Source: Wyeomyia smithii
Taxonomy: Eukaryota > Arthropoda > Insecta > Diptera > Culicidae
Direction of reading: 5' to 3'
NCBI RefSeq assembly: GCF_029784165.1
Contig: NC_073695.1
Location: 92,263,902-92,327,901 of the forward strand
DNA: 64,000 nucleotides
Below, piece after piece: positions 48,881 through 60,691 of this stretch (positions are counted from its first letter, which is position 1; every line of letters begins with the position of its first letter). The translations under genes were made by a program, and so were the position numbers. Under the pieces are notes generated by a model. That model was not told the DNA's origin. It did not search any database and was given only the letters and a program-made list of their open reading frames with translations.

Positions 48881-49599
48881 TTTGACTTTAAAACCGATTT
48901 GTGGTTGTTGTTGTTGTTTTACTCGCTCTAGTTCACAAAGACACGCCAACCGGAAGTTTAACTCTTAGTAGTCACGTACAAAAGCTAGCATGCAGAAATT
49001 TAGCCTTCATTGTATAACTGATTACTGCAGCAAGAGGACAAGGTGCGGACGAAGGGTTTGAGCTGCAGGTGAAATTTGATTTGGCGACCCCCCCCCCCAC
49101 TCAGCATTGTTAACCATATTACGGCGGTGAGAAAACAGCTTCTCCTGTTGCTCATCATCAATCTGCACAATCCACACAAACTGTATTTAATATTAAAGAT
49201 CAATCCCCTTTCTAGCCATGCTGAATAGTTTTATAGTGCAAATTTTCAAGTATAATAGTTAAACCACATACATAACACCTCGTCCTGTTCAACTGCTCGA
49301 CAAATAATGAACCAAATAAATTTTCTTTTTCCCGGTTTTATCGAGTCCCAAAGAAAATCCCATAAGAAACTGTCAAAAGCAAATGCCCCGCGCCTCCCGA
49401 GGTCGAGGACAGAGTGGTGACTTTTTTTTGCTCGTCACCTTCCACCGAAGCGTTAAGTTATTTCAAAATTTAAAATTTTCTTACCGCTAAATTTTTTAAG
49501 AACATAGGCCCCACGAAAATATTTGCTCCGGGTCCCCACCACCTAAATCCGGCCCTGCGGCAATTCAAGACCGCAGGAGTCAAAAAAAGAAGAATGTGA
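48881..49599. other. Intergenic with an hAT-like MITE end
   Basis: No gene. A terminal segment ending CACCTAAATCCGGCCCTG (49542-49558) matches the terminus of the hAT-like MITE at 14686-15126; the partner end is not evident. The remainder has no structure I can name. Confidence 0.4.
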
Positions 49600-49734
49600 C
49601 TTGCACTTGATAGCTCACCAAATCATAACCTTACGCGACAGCTATGATCCCCCGGCACTTGATATTCTGGAGGAGAAGAATGGTCAAACAGGCTGTTAAC
49701 TGAAGAGAGAAAAGGGGCAGACCACCTGGATTAC

Positions 49735-50150
49735 TTGAGTGGTGCTGCGGGACTCGTCGGAGGTAGGAAGAAGCAGCAATTTACCGGCAAGTGCCATCGT
49801 TTTGGCAAGGTCGAGTACATGCAGAAGTTCTGTCGTTCGAAGAAATCAGAAGAAAATGCTATAGCGGCATTCGCGTTCATGGTAAATGGTGACCAGAAAA
49901 AAAAGCTGGAACCGATAAGATCCAGTTCTGCCTAGACATAGGAAGCCATCTCGTGAAGGAAGCAAATAATCTAATTTCTATGCGGAAAATATAAGATGCT
50001 TTTAATATCGATGTGGCCATAAATGACGTGACACTGGTCGGAAAATATGATGGAATAATTCTAGGCATGTCTAACGAAGAAGTATCTTTGGGAAAACTTG
50101 CTCTAGGTCAAGAGACTCTCGCAATCCAAGATTGTATTGGTTTACTATTC
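49735..50150 (+). pseudogene. Ty1/copia gag-protease fragment
   Basis: The first frame contains GKCHRFGKVEYMQKFCRSKK, a decayed CCHC zinc knuckle of a copia gag. It is followed, after a stop and frame change, by KIQFCLDIGSHLVKEA (aspartic protease region, DSGAS-like) and VAINDVTLVGKYDGIILGMS. The order gag knuckle to protease is typical of copia elements. Stops and frame changes make it inactive. It probably belongs with the RNase H fragment at 50810-51110. Confidence 0.65.
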
Positions 50151-50809
50151 ACTGTTCGCGATCAGGCATGTAAACGATCAACACTTTCATTTGATTTCGC
50201 GACATTCGCGTATCGAATAGATGCACACTGTTATTCATTTGGCGATGTTGTTTGGTTTATTTTTGTCTAATTCGTTCTATTTATGTTGAGAAATATTATT
50301 ATAAGATCAATAAGCAATAAGCGATCAATGAATAACAGCGTTTGCTTTACTCATCCCGTGCAAATCTTACGGGAGAATCAGAGTAACTTCTTTTATTTAT
50401 AGTGCCTAATAAGTAATATAAATAATATCCAAAATTTTCGCACACAACGTACGTAATTCTCATCTCTAGAAAAAATGTCAAAATACGTTTGAGGAAAAAA
50501 CGTCGTGGTGACGACGTATTTGTTCAGGAGTGTATTTAGAGCAAGCCTTGCCAAAAGTTTTTCTACCGTGACCATTTACAAGCCTGTTAGTGATGGCCAG
50601 GAGGACTAAGCGGAGTTCAAGAAGGACGGTGAACTAATCAGTGGGGTGTACCTACGGAGCAATATGCAGGTGCTGACTTTGGATGTCGTTTCTTTTGGGC
50701 AAGCCAATATCATCGTAGCCAGCTTTGGGACCAATAGGCGAGGGGGTGGGGGTCCAAAAATTAGTTTTTTTTGCGTTATGTAATTTATGGATGTCGCCTA
50801 AGTGGTTTC
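50151..50809. other. Remnant region between copia fragments
   Basis: The integrase and reverse transcriptase expected here are missing. Short coding-like text near 50590-50715 (SGVYLRSNMQVLTLDVVSFG frame) is unassigned. Near 50735-50800 a CGTTATGTAATTTATGGATG segment resembles an end of the ACGTAA MITE family. Confidence 0.4.
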
Positions 50810-51110
50810 TTGTTCGAAGTTTACGGCCACGGTCTCGTGGTTAAGTAAGAAGCATGTGGCATTGAACGTTTATGTGGCTGGAGTGATTTGGTTAGCCGGT
50901 TTTCTGCATGATGTTGGTTTTAAGATCATGCAATCAGTGACGATTGATAAGGACAACCGTTGTTGCATATGTATGACCCAAAACCTGACATCAAACATCT
51001 TTTTATACGCGACCACATCGCAACTGACTAAATACAAGTGGAACCTATTTCGACCGACAATCAGTTGTGGACTTTATAATCAAAAAGAGGCACTGCCAAG
51101 CAGGTCTTGA
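50810..51110 (+). pseudogene. Ty1/copia RNase H fragment
   Basis: The frame reads FTATVSWLSKKHVALNVYVA, GVIWLAGFLHDVGFKI, then VTIDKDNRCCICMTQN. That corresponds to the copia RNase H stretch with STAEAEY (decayed), the W-L-L segment and the DN of the active site. It then breaks down. Order and strand agree with the gag fragment at 49735, so one internally deleted element is likely. Confidence 0.65.
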
Positions 51111-53719
51111 GAAGTTGACAACCGCTCATGGAGAAGAATTTCTATCATTCCCAATCAAGACGTGCAATCATTAGGATCGTTTTTAATCAAAAATAAAATA
51201 TCGATATGGATACATTTGAAGCAGTGCAACTGGGCCACCACAAGACAGATGTCGTTGGTGTTTCAGCGTATTTTGATTCAAATTCGTTTAAAAGATTTTT
51301 AAGTTTTTTGTATGAAGATGTTCGTTCTCCAAGATTCTACGCTAAGCATGCAGCCGCCCAAGCAGCAAAATTTCGATTATGAACTTTGTGCATCACAGCA
51401 ACAAATTCTTATGCGAAATTAAGTTGCAGTTACATCTCAGTTTCTTATACAATGACAAAAAAAGCGCAGGAGGTGGAGCCAATTGCAACATTTTCGTTGT
51501 TTCTACACAAGTTTCAAGAATGAAACCGCAATGTGTATGGACTAATGCATGGAATTTGATAACAAAATGGTAAATGCTGCATGGTAAAATTTCAGCTACG
51601 AAGATGCATCGTAGCAGCAACTAGGGCGCAATAGAAGCTTCATGGCGTTGTGGTAAGATTGTAAAATGGCAAATGGTCAGAATGGAAAGAGATTGTATAG
51701 CGATTTATCTTTGATTATTTCCAGAAATTTGAGAATTCAACTCTAGTTATCGATTTCTATTCACTTTTCTCGTTTATACTATTCACGTCATTTGCTGTAG
51801 AAACACTTGCAAGTTCATGGCTCAATTTTAAATATTGCTTCCCTTATCATGCTAATGGTCATTACCAGTTTTAATTTTGCTTCTTCAATTCATCAGTACC
51901 TCAGCGTGATAATGAAATTCAAAGCAATTTATCACATGTCGTTTTAGAGACCCACACTTTTTGGACGACTTCTAGTCCAAGTACCCAAAAGTTACAACGC
52001 AGTAAATAACCTCATCTCAAAAACAAATATAAGGCGAACGATCGAGCAAAAGTTGCTGTTACACGGCTTCAGAACATGACAGCAACTTTTAGAAGTATTT
52101 TTGTGTGTTTGTTTTTTGTATTTCGCAAGCATCACGTTGGCAACCTATTTGCTCCACCCACTAGATCTATTCAGTGAAGGTTAGGTTTTCAAATGCCGTT
52201 TACACGTTTCAACAACAAATCCAACCTCGCGAATTACGTTGTTGGTGTGAAAATTTTCGAAGCAGCGATGCAACTTTAGTTGTTGCTTTACAATTTCTTC
52301 GTAGTAACAAAGAATGTTTCTTAAAACCTCGGAATTTCATTAGTGCAACAAATGATCACAATTTATTTTTTTATTATGTTTCAATTGTTGCTTGGGCGTG
52401 TCTTATTAGACAACATCTTTAACTATTTATTTTGAAAAAGAATGAGATATTTTTTGTTATTGATATGAATTTAAATTCTGTAGAAGCATTGCTATATCCT
52501 TTGTACATAGGCAAATGTTTTAGCAAAGCTAGCAGCGTGTTTAGCGAAAACAAGAAACATAGTGAAATCCTCAATCCGCCAATTGAAATTTATCGTCGCA
52601 AATTAGTAAATTAGCGAAAGTATTCATGTTTGGTTGAAAGTTTTTTTTTTTTTGATACAGAAAAGCGTGTTTTGGTGGACGAAAGCACAGAGAACAGACA
52701 TTCTTCTTATTTTCAAAGGATGTGTAAAAACTTGCAACCGTGGTAGGTGGTAGGTGGTAATGCTCCCGCGATGTGGCGCTCGCAAAACTGACAAATCATG
52801 CACTGATATCGATAAAATATCGATACAGCAATATTCATGCAGTGCAACTGCGGGGGACCACAAGACAGATGTCGTTAGAGTATTAACGTATTTTGATTTG
52901 AAATTTTTATACACGATTTTAATTTTTTTTTTTTTGTATGAACATTGAATGTTCTCTGTAGCGGAGATCCAAACACTTCGCGCACGCAATGAGCGAATAT
53001 TTAGTATTATTATGATCACTACCACGTCCTTTATTATTCTAACACATAACTCTTTCCATGAATATTATCGATGAACCGGATTGAATAAAGACGCCTTTTG
53101 TATACAGTTTGACTAATCAAATGAGATAATGTTACATTGTAGGTTTCATCGGACAAAAAAATGTAGTATGTACAGAGGGGAATACTCTTGATTTAATTAA
53201 ATTAAAATACATATAACATACTTTTTACATCATGGTTATTTATTCGGTTTTTCTAAAATTACACTTGTAACTCAAAACACCTCGCCAACCTGCTAAATCA
53301 CAGAACATTTTTATTTCTGAGTAAAATAGCTTGTTTGCAGCCTCGTGCAAATTTTTCTACCAGCATTTGTTTTTGTTTAGAACTGATTTTTTTCTGAATT
53401 ACTCAAAAAACGCTGGTTTACTTCGGTTTTGCAGTTACTTAAATTTAGGTGCATAGAAATCAAAGGAAAACTTGTAACATATGGGATTTACATGTTGTAA
53501 CAGAAAATGACCAATCCGTTCATATATGCTAACGATTCGAAAAGATGGAAAAGCGAAAAACATAAGAGCCTTCAGAATGAACAATTCTATGCAAACAGGA
53601 TTATTTCTTAAAATCTCGATTTTAAGCCCTGGTTATTAGGGAAAATCACATAGTTGCACATTCCGCCTGCCACTGGAAAGGCAAATTAGTTCGACAAGTT
53701 CACTAAACCGTTTTTATGC
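51111..53719. other. Intergenic; a diverged direct repeat, no gene
   Basis: The segments 51190-51330 and 52805-52960 share GCAGTGCAACTG, ACCACAAGACAGATGTCGTT, CGTATTTTGATT and TTTTTGTATGAA in direct orientation 1.62 kb apart. They may be the ends of one element or a segmental duplication. A short inverted pair (AAAAGTTGCTGT / ACAGCAACTTTT) is at about 52045-52090. No frame in the region has a domain. Confidence 0.5.
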
Positions 53720-56700
53720 TTAAGAAGGATTACACCTCAGGATCATGGTGTTGTCCTCCTCTTCATCACTTGTACGCCGTCGGGTACGACTTTCTCCCCC
53801 GCCGGCGACACTACCATCTCCATCCGCTTGATCTTCGCTGTCCGAGGAGAAGTGGTGTCGCAACCGACCACCAATCCCTTGACGAAACATAAGAAAATCC
53901 AGAATCCCGTCATCGCTAAACGATCGACTAGACTGTCGAATTTGTAAATTCCGTCGGACGCATTTCTTCAACGCGTCTCGTGAAAATACAGGTGGCTCGT
54001 TCTGAAAATTAGACATAGTGTAAAGATTGCGCAAAAACATTTTTCAGCCTTATTCTAGATTCTGTCTTCAGTGAAAGTATCAAAATTTAGTATTCGTATT
54101 TCCGGACGAAGCAAAAGCAAATTGAAATTGTGAATACTATTTTTGCCCGTAAACGAAAAAAAACTCGAGTGTCTTTTTACCTCATCATCGGATCCTTTAG
54201 GAACCCAAATTTTAACGTCATGATCTAACCCGGAAGTAGCCATAATAGGGAATTCCGGATGAGGTTCCAAGCAGTTAACAACGCCAGCGTAGTCTCCTTT
54301 CATCCAATTAACAATTATTTCGGATTCTTTGTCCCAGAAAAATATATTTCCACAATCACTGCCAGTAACAACAAACTCTGACTGGGGGCCGAAAAAGTTA
54401 ACACCTTTGATGGTTTTACGGTTACTGTTGAAAAAAAAAAAAACAAATTCATTTGAATTGTACATTTGCACATTTCCTACAGGCCGCAACCTACCAGTGT
54501 CCAGTGTACTTATGTATGTATTTTCCATTTTCATGCTGAACGTTATCAAACAGGAAGACATCTTCATCACTGTAGCTAGCCAAAATTTCGGTTCCTAAGT
54601 TATTGTATACAGCACAAGTTATGGTAAACCTTTGTTTAACCTGAAAAATAGAATACTTCATATCATATACTCTGTGACTGCTACAACATTATATATACTA
54701 ACGTCCTTAGTATGGGCAGCATAATGAAGTTTCATTGGCTTTGAAGCATTACGGCGGTCGTACACCCGGACGGATTCATCGTTGCCCGAAACGCAAAACT
54801 CATGATCGAATGGATGCGTAGCGATACTGTAAAGTCTACGTTTTGTTTTTGTTACCTTCTTAGCTACAGTGTCTCGTAAATCATAGCTTTTAACTAAACC
54901 ATCCTCACAAGCTGTTAGAAACTCAAACTGGGATCGAGCTGGTATAGCAATTTTATGGATCGGTTGGTTTTGTTTGAACAAGATCGATCGATCAATTTCT
55001 CCTGCGGGGCCAACGCGCGTTTGTCGGACCTAACATGACATCATGTGAAATTCAGAATTAGATATATAAATAGAGTTTTACCAACCTGCCCGTCTCTTCC
55101 TGTTGAAATAATTTTTATTTCATTACGATACCCGCTAGCTTCAAAAAATTTGGTTTGAAATACATTCATCCTGTGTTCGCTGGCAATCGATTGGACTAAT
55201 TTTCCCGTTTGCCAATTCCACAAGTTAATTTTTAAATCATCCGATCCACTAGCTAGCAGAGTACCGGATGAGTTGAAGTTCAAGCTATTTACACAGCCTC
55301 CATGTTTACTCAGTCGATGCTGTAGCGCTAATCGTTCAACTATGTGCTTTGAACCGTAGGCACGGGATTGAAACTGGTTGGAATTATATCGCACGCCGCC
55401 GAGTGACGTTGTTTTCTGATATGAAAGCCCAAATGATCGAAGTTGAATCTCGCGAAAATAGTTCCAGTTGCTCCTGAAGTAAAAATCGAACAACTTAATA
55501 ATTTCCTAAGCTACCCCCACTAAACCATGCGTTTAAAAATACATACTTCACGTTGGCAGTTTGCATAAATGGAAGATTCGATACATCTACTTGCTCGTTG
55601 GCGTTGTTGTCGGATCCATTATCAGTGCTATCGTTATCATCATCGTCATCGTCGTCGTCGTCATCGTCATCAGAAACCGGTGATGAATCTGAATCTGCTG
55701 ATGAAGTATCAGTGCTATTTTCATCACTGTCATCGTCATCGTTGTTCTCGTTACCATCATCGTCATCACTTGCAGTACCGTGCTACCGTGAAGTAAACGA
55801 AATTATTTAGTTTTTGTCTAAAAAGTCTCAATTTACCTCATTATTCATTTCGTCTACAAGACGCCTAACGATTGCTTCAAAGTCTTGATTATTTTCTCCC
55901 GCATCTTCATTTTCAGATTCCGATGAATCAGATCTAAGTCTATAGTTGCGACCTCGGAATCGATTCCTTGGTCTAGGCTCGTCAGTGTGGCGTTCATCAT
56001 GTGACTCTTCTTCAGGTTCCTCAACAGGTTCAGACGTTGATCGCTCTGCTTGTTCCTCAAGAACTCCGGCAAGATTTCTATCTTCTGTGCCAGCATTTTC
56101 GATATTTGCTGGCTTCTCATCATTTGATTTATTGGCGACGGGCAGGGACAATACATCGTCGCCTAAACTCATCATAATAGGTTCGTGCTCCAAAGAACGG
56201 TGGACTTCCACTGGCAGTGTAGCATTGGAAACATCCTTTATGGAATCTTGTTCCGTAGTAGCAACCCTTGAAGATAAATTAAATGTTTTATTTAATAACC
56301 TGCGAACAAAAATATAAACGATAGGATTTCCATAAACAAATACCAAGAAAGTTACATCAGTTTTAGCTGACTAAAGAGTACAAAGCTTTAGAAGCATAGC
56401 CAAAGAGGTTCATAAGAGGGTGTACCACCCTTCCCTCCTCCATCATATGTAACGCTTGACCTTAGCGCTGAATAATAGTGATTCGATCCAAGGACCTATT
56501 ATTCTAGTCATTCGATTGAATAACAAATATTTATCTGGTTTCTAGAATGTTGAGAGGCTTGTTCCCTCCTCTGCCCACCATATGTCAAATCCTGTTTAGT
56601 TCTAGCTACGGCTGTGCCAAGCTCGAATATTATAACGAACGAAAAAAAGGAATCAACAAAAAAAAAACATCCTAATTTTTCTATTGCAACCAGTATCAAA

Positions 56701-57026
56701 TATAATTAATTGTGCATGGAAGCAAAAACAGTCCGTATGGAAGTATGCATTGAAATAACTAACAGCGTTCATTGATAGTTGTTTATAGAATAGTTGAAAT
56801 TAAAAATTTAATAAGTCACACCGCTTCAATGATCGCCGCACAGTACAGATTATATTTCTCACCTTTCCAAATGTCCATCAGGTTTAAACTTTGATGACGA
56901 AGACAGCTGTTTATCAAATTCATCAACCGTAGAATGTACGGCCTCCGTAGAATCATGATCTTCGGATAATTTTGACTTTTTTGCTTGATGGTAACAACCC
57001 TCACCCGCAGCCGACTTATCATCCAT
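53720..57026 (-). CDS. DCAF8: DCAF8-type WD40 protein
   Basis: Eight exons join in phase: 56863-57026, 55837-56266, 55547-55782, 55086-55473, 54703-55029, 54495-54640, 54181-54424, 53720-54001 (738 aa). The first 270 residues are acidic and disordered, with an uninterrupted run of 12 Asp in exon 3. WD40 repeats begin near residue 315 (HGGCVNSLNFNSSGTLLASG, SDDLKINLW). They include GRDGQVRQTRV, SYDLRDTVAKKVT, FCVSGNDESVRVYDRR, GVNFFGPQSEFVVTGSDCG and NCLEPHPEFPIMATSGLDHD. These match the conserved blocks of human DCAF8/WDR42A, a substrate receptor of the CUL4-DDB1 ubiquitin ligase. The C-terminus (about 650-738) is charged and specific. Introns are 54-179 nt except the first (596 nt). No damage is seen. 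The symbol follows the human family name. Confidence 0.93.
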
Positions 57027-58065
57027 TTTTTTAGATATTCGTATAGACTTTTTTCGGTTTTGATATGGAAAGTATTTTGGAGTTTATAATTTAGTACTCA
57101 TTAGCCATTATTTTTTTGACAGCTCATAATAAAAAAAGATACGCAACACAATTGAAAAAAAAAACAGGTAGCAGGCAAACCCTGTTTAGAAACTGACCGG
57201 AATGTCTATTCCTAACTTTAACGATTAATTAATTTTTCAAATAATTATACCGCTAATGAATTAAACTTTCTACAGTTTACTCTTTTAATACGAATACAGA
57301 GACTTTATTAATCAAATCATGTCCTCTATTGCACTTGCACCTCTGTTTATCAGACCGAGATAGAAAACAAAATATTACGATAGAGATCGAATTTATAGAG
57401 AGTAGCAAAACTAGTCGATAATGCGCAGCGTTTCAAAAAAGAAACCAAAGAAATACACTCCGGATTAAAGTACAATACATTCGTGGTGAATTATTTACTT
57501 TTACGTGTTTTACGTAAAATAAATGTTTTCGAAAACGAACAACAACATGATTTCCAGCAGTACCGAAATACTTCATGTAAGGGCGAATCTAACAAATTGT
57601 GAACAAATAGAGATTTTACCAAAACCGTATAAAGTAAGCTACAAAAAAATATTTTAACTTTAGAAATTCGATACTTGTTAAGCCTGTAGTACACTCTTTG
57701 TCTAATGGTCGAATATTTGACCTTCTGACATAATGGTCAAATATATTTGTCATCATGGTTGTTGTTTGCCCCATGTTAAAATTGGAGAGTGACAAATAAT
57801 TATCTTTGACCAAATATTTATCTGTCAAAAAGTGACAAATATTTGACGCTCGGTCAAAGAGTGTACTACAGGCTTCAAAAGTGAAACCTAACCACAGACA
57901 AACAGACGTGCCACTCGATGACGATGTAATTGACCAGAAAAATAACGCTAATTTTAAAATTTTGCTTAGTGGGCAATATACGCTCATTTTTTGTTACTCT
58001 AAAGTGAGTTAGATATCACCCATTTTTGAAAAAGTGGAGGTACCCTTTTAGGGTACTTTTATGCC
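57027..58065. other. Intergenic upstream of DCAF8; holds a MITE
   Basis: The DCAF8 promoter should lie just right of 57026. Apart from the MITE at 57680-57875 the stretch is AT-rich and without genes. Confidence 0.45.
57680..57875. mobile_element. 196-bp MITE
   Basis: The left end AAGCCTGTAGTACACTCTTT is mirrored exactly by the right end AAAGAGTGTACTACAGGCTT, a TIR of 20 bp or more. The interior repeats GTCAAATATTTG-like motifs in both orientations. No coding capacity. The flanking duplication is not clear. Confidence 0.88.
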
Positions 58066-59600
58066 TTGTTCAGACTACGCCGGGTATCACCTGATATCGC
58101 CAGATGATATCGGATATCATTTCAAGCGTTCACACTACAGTGAGCTGATATGATTTGACATTTGCTTTGGTAATTGAAAAGAGAAGAAAACAAAAACAGG
58201 GGTGGCATTGCGCAGCTCGATTCGAACGATTTTCGCTATTTTCGAGTAGGTCACATACTGCCAGTTATGCTTTAAGCTTAAAAGGAGCTGTCATTGTCAT
58301 TTGTCCTGCGGCTCATCTAACCCGCAAAGTCGAAAAAAATACGAAAAACGAAACATAGCGCCCCCCCAGTGATCATCTAGTTTTGTTCGAGTTGCTCGAA
58401 ACTAAATGCGCAATTTCACCCCAGGTCAAAGCTAAAACAAGACAACAAGAGCAATGGGATTGGGATAGAGATATCAGCTAGTTGGCTCGCACCAACGCGA
58501 ACTCTCATATGCAATTGTCAAAATGTGCGGGATGAAAATAGCAAAAATATTTCCTTCCTTTTTTCTCGCATGCAACGCGAATTGTGAAATTCGTACACAT
58601 CAAAATTTCTCTTTATGGTTCAGTAAAGTACATTGCTGAAAGTGTAACAGCAAACCACTTGTTTACTGAATCACAGTATTTTTTTCAATAGTTTACTGTA
58701 ATTCAGTTCTACAATTTACTGGATTTCGCTCAGTAATTTTATCCATATATTCAATAACCAGTATTTCATTGATAAGTTTACTGAAAACCAGTATTCGATT
58801 CAGTGATACGCGAAAACAGATAAACTATTTGCTGAACAGAAAACGGTAAATGGATGTTTGCTGGAATTCAGCGAATGAATTGATATGTCAAAAAATTTTA
58901 CGTCAAGCTGTCATTAGTAAAACGCGCCAAATCGCTGTGCAGCTGGTACGGGATCATCGCTAAGTTCCTGATAGTGGATATGGGACCATAGCTAAGTCCC
59001 TGTTGGGCTAGATGAACTCAAAAATTGAAATGATAATCATACATCTCTATTTCAACAGTAATTTGGCTATGATCCGATGGGCGGATGGAAGCTGGTGCCT
59101 GAGGTGGTAACATGGTTTACTTGAACTAACTGGTTAATCAGCAAATTGATTTATGCTTTGCTAAATGAATAGCAAATTGTCAAAGCTGACTACCAGCAAG
59201 TTGTATTTTGTTTTACTGAACATGCAGCAAACGATCTGTCACTTTTATGCAATTGAGCATTACTGAATAATCAGCAAGTTTCACTTTGCTGAACAGATTG
59301 CTGGAAACACAGCACACCAAAAATCAGCAAAATTTTGCTGGTTTCCAGCAATGAAAATTTGGTGTGTAGGGTTGCGTCAAATGTCTGTTGGCCGTGTTGC
59401 CAACTGCTTGAAATGTGGTTATTATTGGTTTTCGAACATGATATCCGCGATAGCATGTAGACGAGGTGATATCCGTTGACAGCTCGATTGTATGGGATAT
59501 CAGGTAATATGGATGTTGATATGGCCTCGATAGCACGAATCGCCTGATATCAGGTGATATGCGGTGTAATGTCAACGGGGTATGAACGGGGTAGAGGTGA
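58066..59600. mobile_element. GATATC-rich DNA element, interrupted by a MITE
   Basis: The left end (GTTCAGACTACGCCGGGTAT, CACCTGATATCGCC) and right end (GCCTGATATCAGGTGATATG, CGGTGTAATGTCAACGGGG) are imperfect inverted repeats with many GATATC/TGATAT motifs. A related end-like sequence (GTTCACACTACAGCGGATAT) occurs at 4445. No transposase is visible. The boundaries are approximate. Confidence 0.55.
58596..59366. mobile_element. 771-bp TA-flanked MITE nested in the previous element
   Basis: The left end CACATCAAAATTTC and right end GAAAATTTGGTGTG are inverted repeats with TA outside both (58594-58595, 59367-59368). The interior repeats CAGTAAACT / CAGCAAATT / TTTACTGAA motifs many times. Non-coding. 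Confidence 0.7.
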
Positions 59601-59799
59601 TATCCGATCGATTATTGTTAACACCGTAATGACCATTGATAGAGAATTTAAAAAGAAAAAGTTGCATTTGAAAGTCGGAAGTCAATTTGACGCATAATTA
59701 TCCTTTTACGCACATCAAAATATGATTTTTTTTAGGGTTAATGATGAAAGTGATTTATTTTTTACTCTCGCTTATTTTCCGTTGATAGAGATAGATAAA

Positions 59800-60355
59800 A
59801 TGAATTGCGTTTTGTGTAATAACAAAAAACAAAAAACAGTAAGGAATGTAAGTTTTTTTTCGGTTCCCGAAGAATCCGATTGTGAGGAAACAGTGGATGG
59901 ATTTTTGTTGTCTCCCAGCAGACTATTTCATTGACGAAAACACCCGACTTTGCAGTGTAAGTAAATTAGAAAATAATTACAAGTGATGAATAAATAGTTT
60001 TTTTTTTGTCAATCTGAACAGCTTCACTTCAATTACGAGCAAGACCTGTACGTGGCCACAGCCGGCGGGAGGCTAAGAGCTATGACGGGTGTGCTCCCGG
60101 TTTTCCAAATTGTGCCGGATTTCACAGAAAACAAACCAGGACGATAGGACGATTGCATGGAAGAGGTTTGTTTTACTTTATGTGTGTTTTGTTTTTTTTT
60201 TTTTTTTTTTTTTGACTAAAGTTAATCCTATATTGTAGCCTTCTTGCGACGTTGAAACTGTTGCTGCTGCTGAGACTTCTGCTGTTGCTGGGAGAATTCA
60301 CGAGCCACGCAGAACCCGAGCTAATAAGTTTGACAGCCGTTCCATGGCAGTATAG
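59800..60355 (+). pseudogene. THAP-domain protein gene with two lesions
   Basis: Three exons: 59800-59956, 60022-60165, 60239-60355. Exon 1 starts MNCVLCNNKKQKTVRNVSFF (C-x2-C of a THAP C2CH zinc finger). Near 59880 a one-base frameshift is needed to continue into QWMDFCCLPADYFIDENTRL. Then CS|LHF across the splice supplies the second C-x2-H pair. Exon 2 continues with LRAMTGVLPVFQIV, the position of the THAP AVPxxF end. A TAG at 60145 lies in exon 2. Exon 3 (VETVAAAETSAVAG, RRTRANKF) ends at 60355, with AATAAA near 60405. THAP fingers bind DNA. The splice sites fit well, so it is a recently broken gene or an intact one with two sequence errors. Confidence 0.6.
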
Positions 60356-60507
60356 CTTATGTCGTAGTTTCTTGCGTATAAAACATAAAAAATTGAAGTT
60401 GAGGCAAATAAACGGTTATTTTTTTTTCGTACTTTTGTCTAATTGTTACTAGGAAATGATTCAATCAAATAAACAAAATGAAAAAAAAAATCAATTTGTG
60501 AAAAACT
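60239..60507 (+). other. 3' region of the THAP gene
   Basis: Downstream of the stop at 60353-60355 are AAATAAACGG near 60403 and AAATAAACAAAATGAAAA near 60467, followed by an A-run. Either could be the polyadenylation site. The composite repeat begins directly after. Confidence 0.35.
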
Positions 60508-60626
60508 TTTTGCCTTTCTCCTAGAAAGGTATAGCAATCACTTGCAAAACCGAAAGTATAAAAGTGCTCCAAAAGGCCGAATGGCATATATCACTCGACT
60601 CAGCTCGACGAGCTGAGCATTTTCTG

Positions 60627-60635
60627 TATGTGTGT

Positions 60636-60690
<55 letters not shown>
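60627..60690. repeat. (TG)n microsatellite inside the composite repeat
   Basis: A near-pure TG run, the equivalent of the (CA)n run at 29036-29100 in the inverted copy. Confidence 0.97.

Positions 60691-60691
<1 letters not shown>

Noticed and set aside
55553..55810. Ser-rich plus-strand frame and His/Arg-rich or Met/Thr-rich frames
   Set aside because: They are shadows of the Asp-coding exon 3 of DCAF8 on the minus strand.
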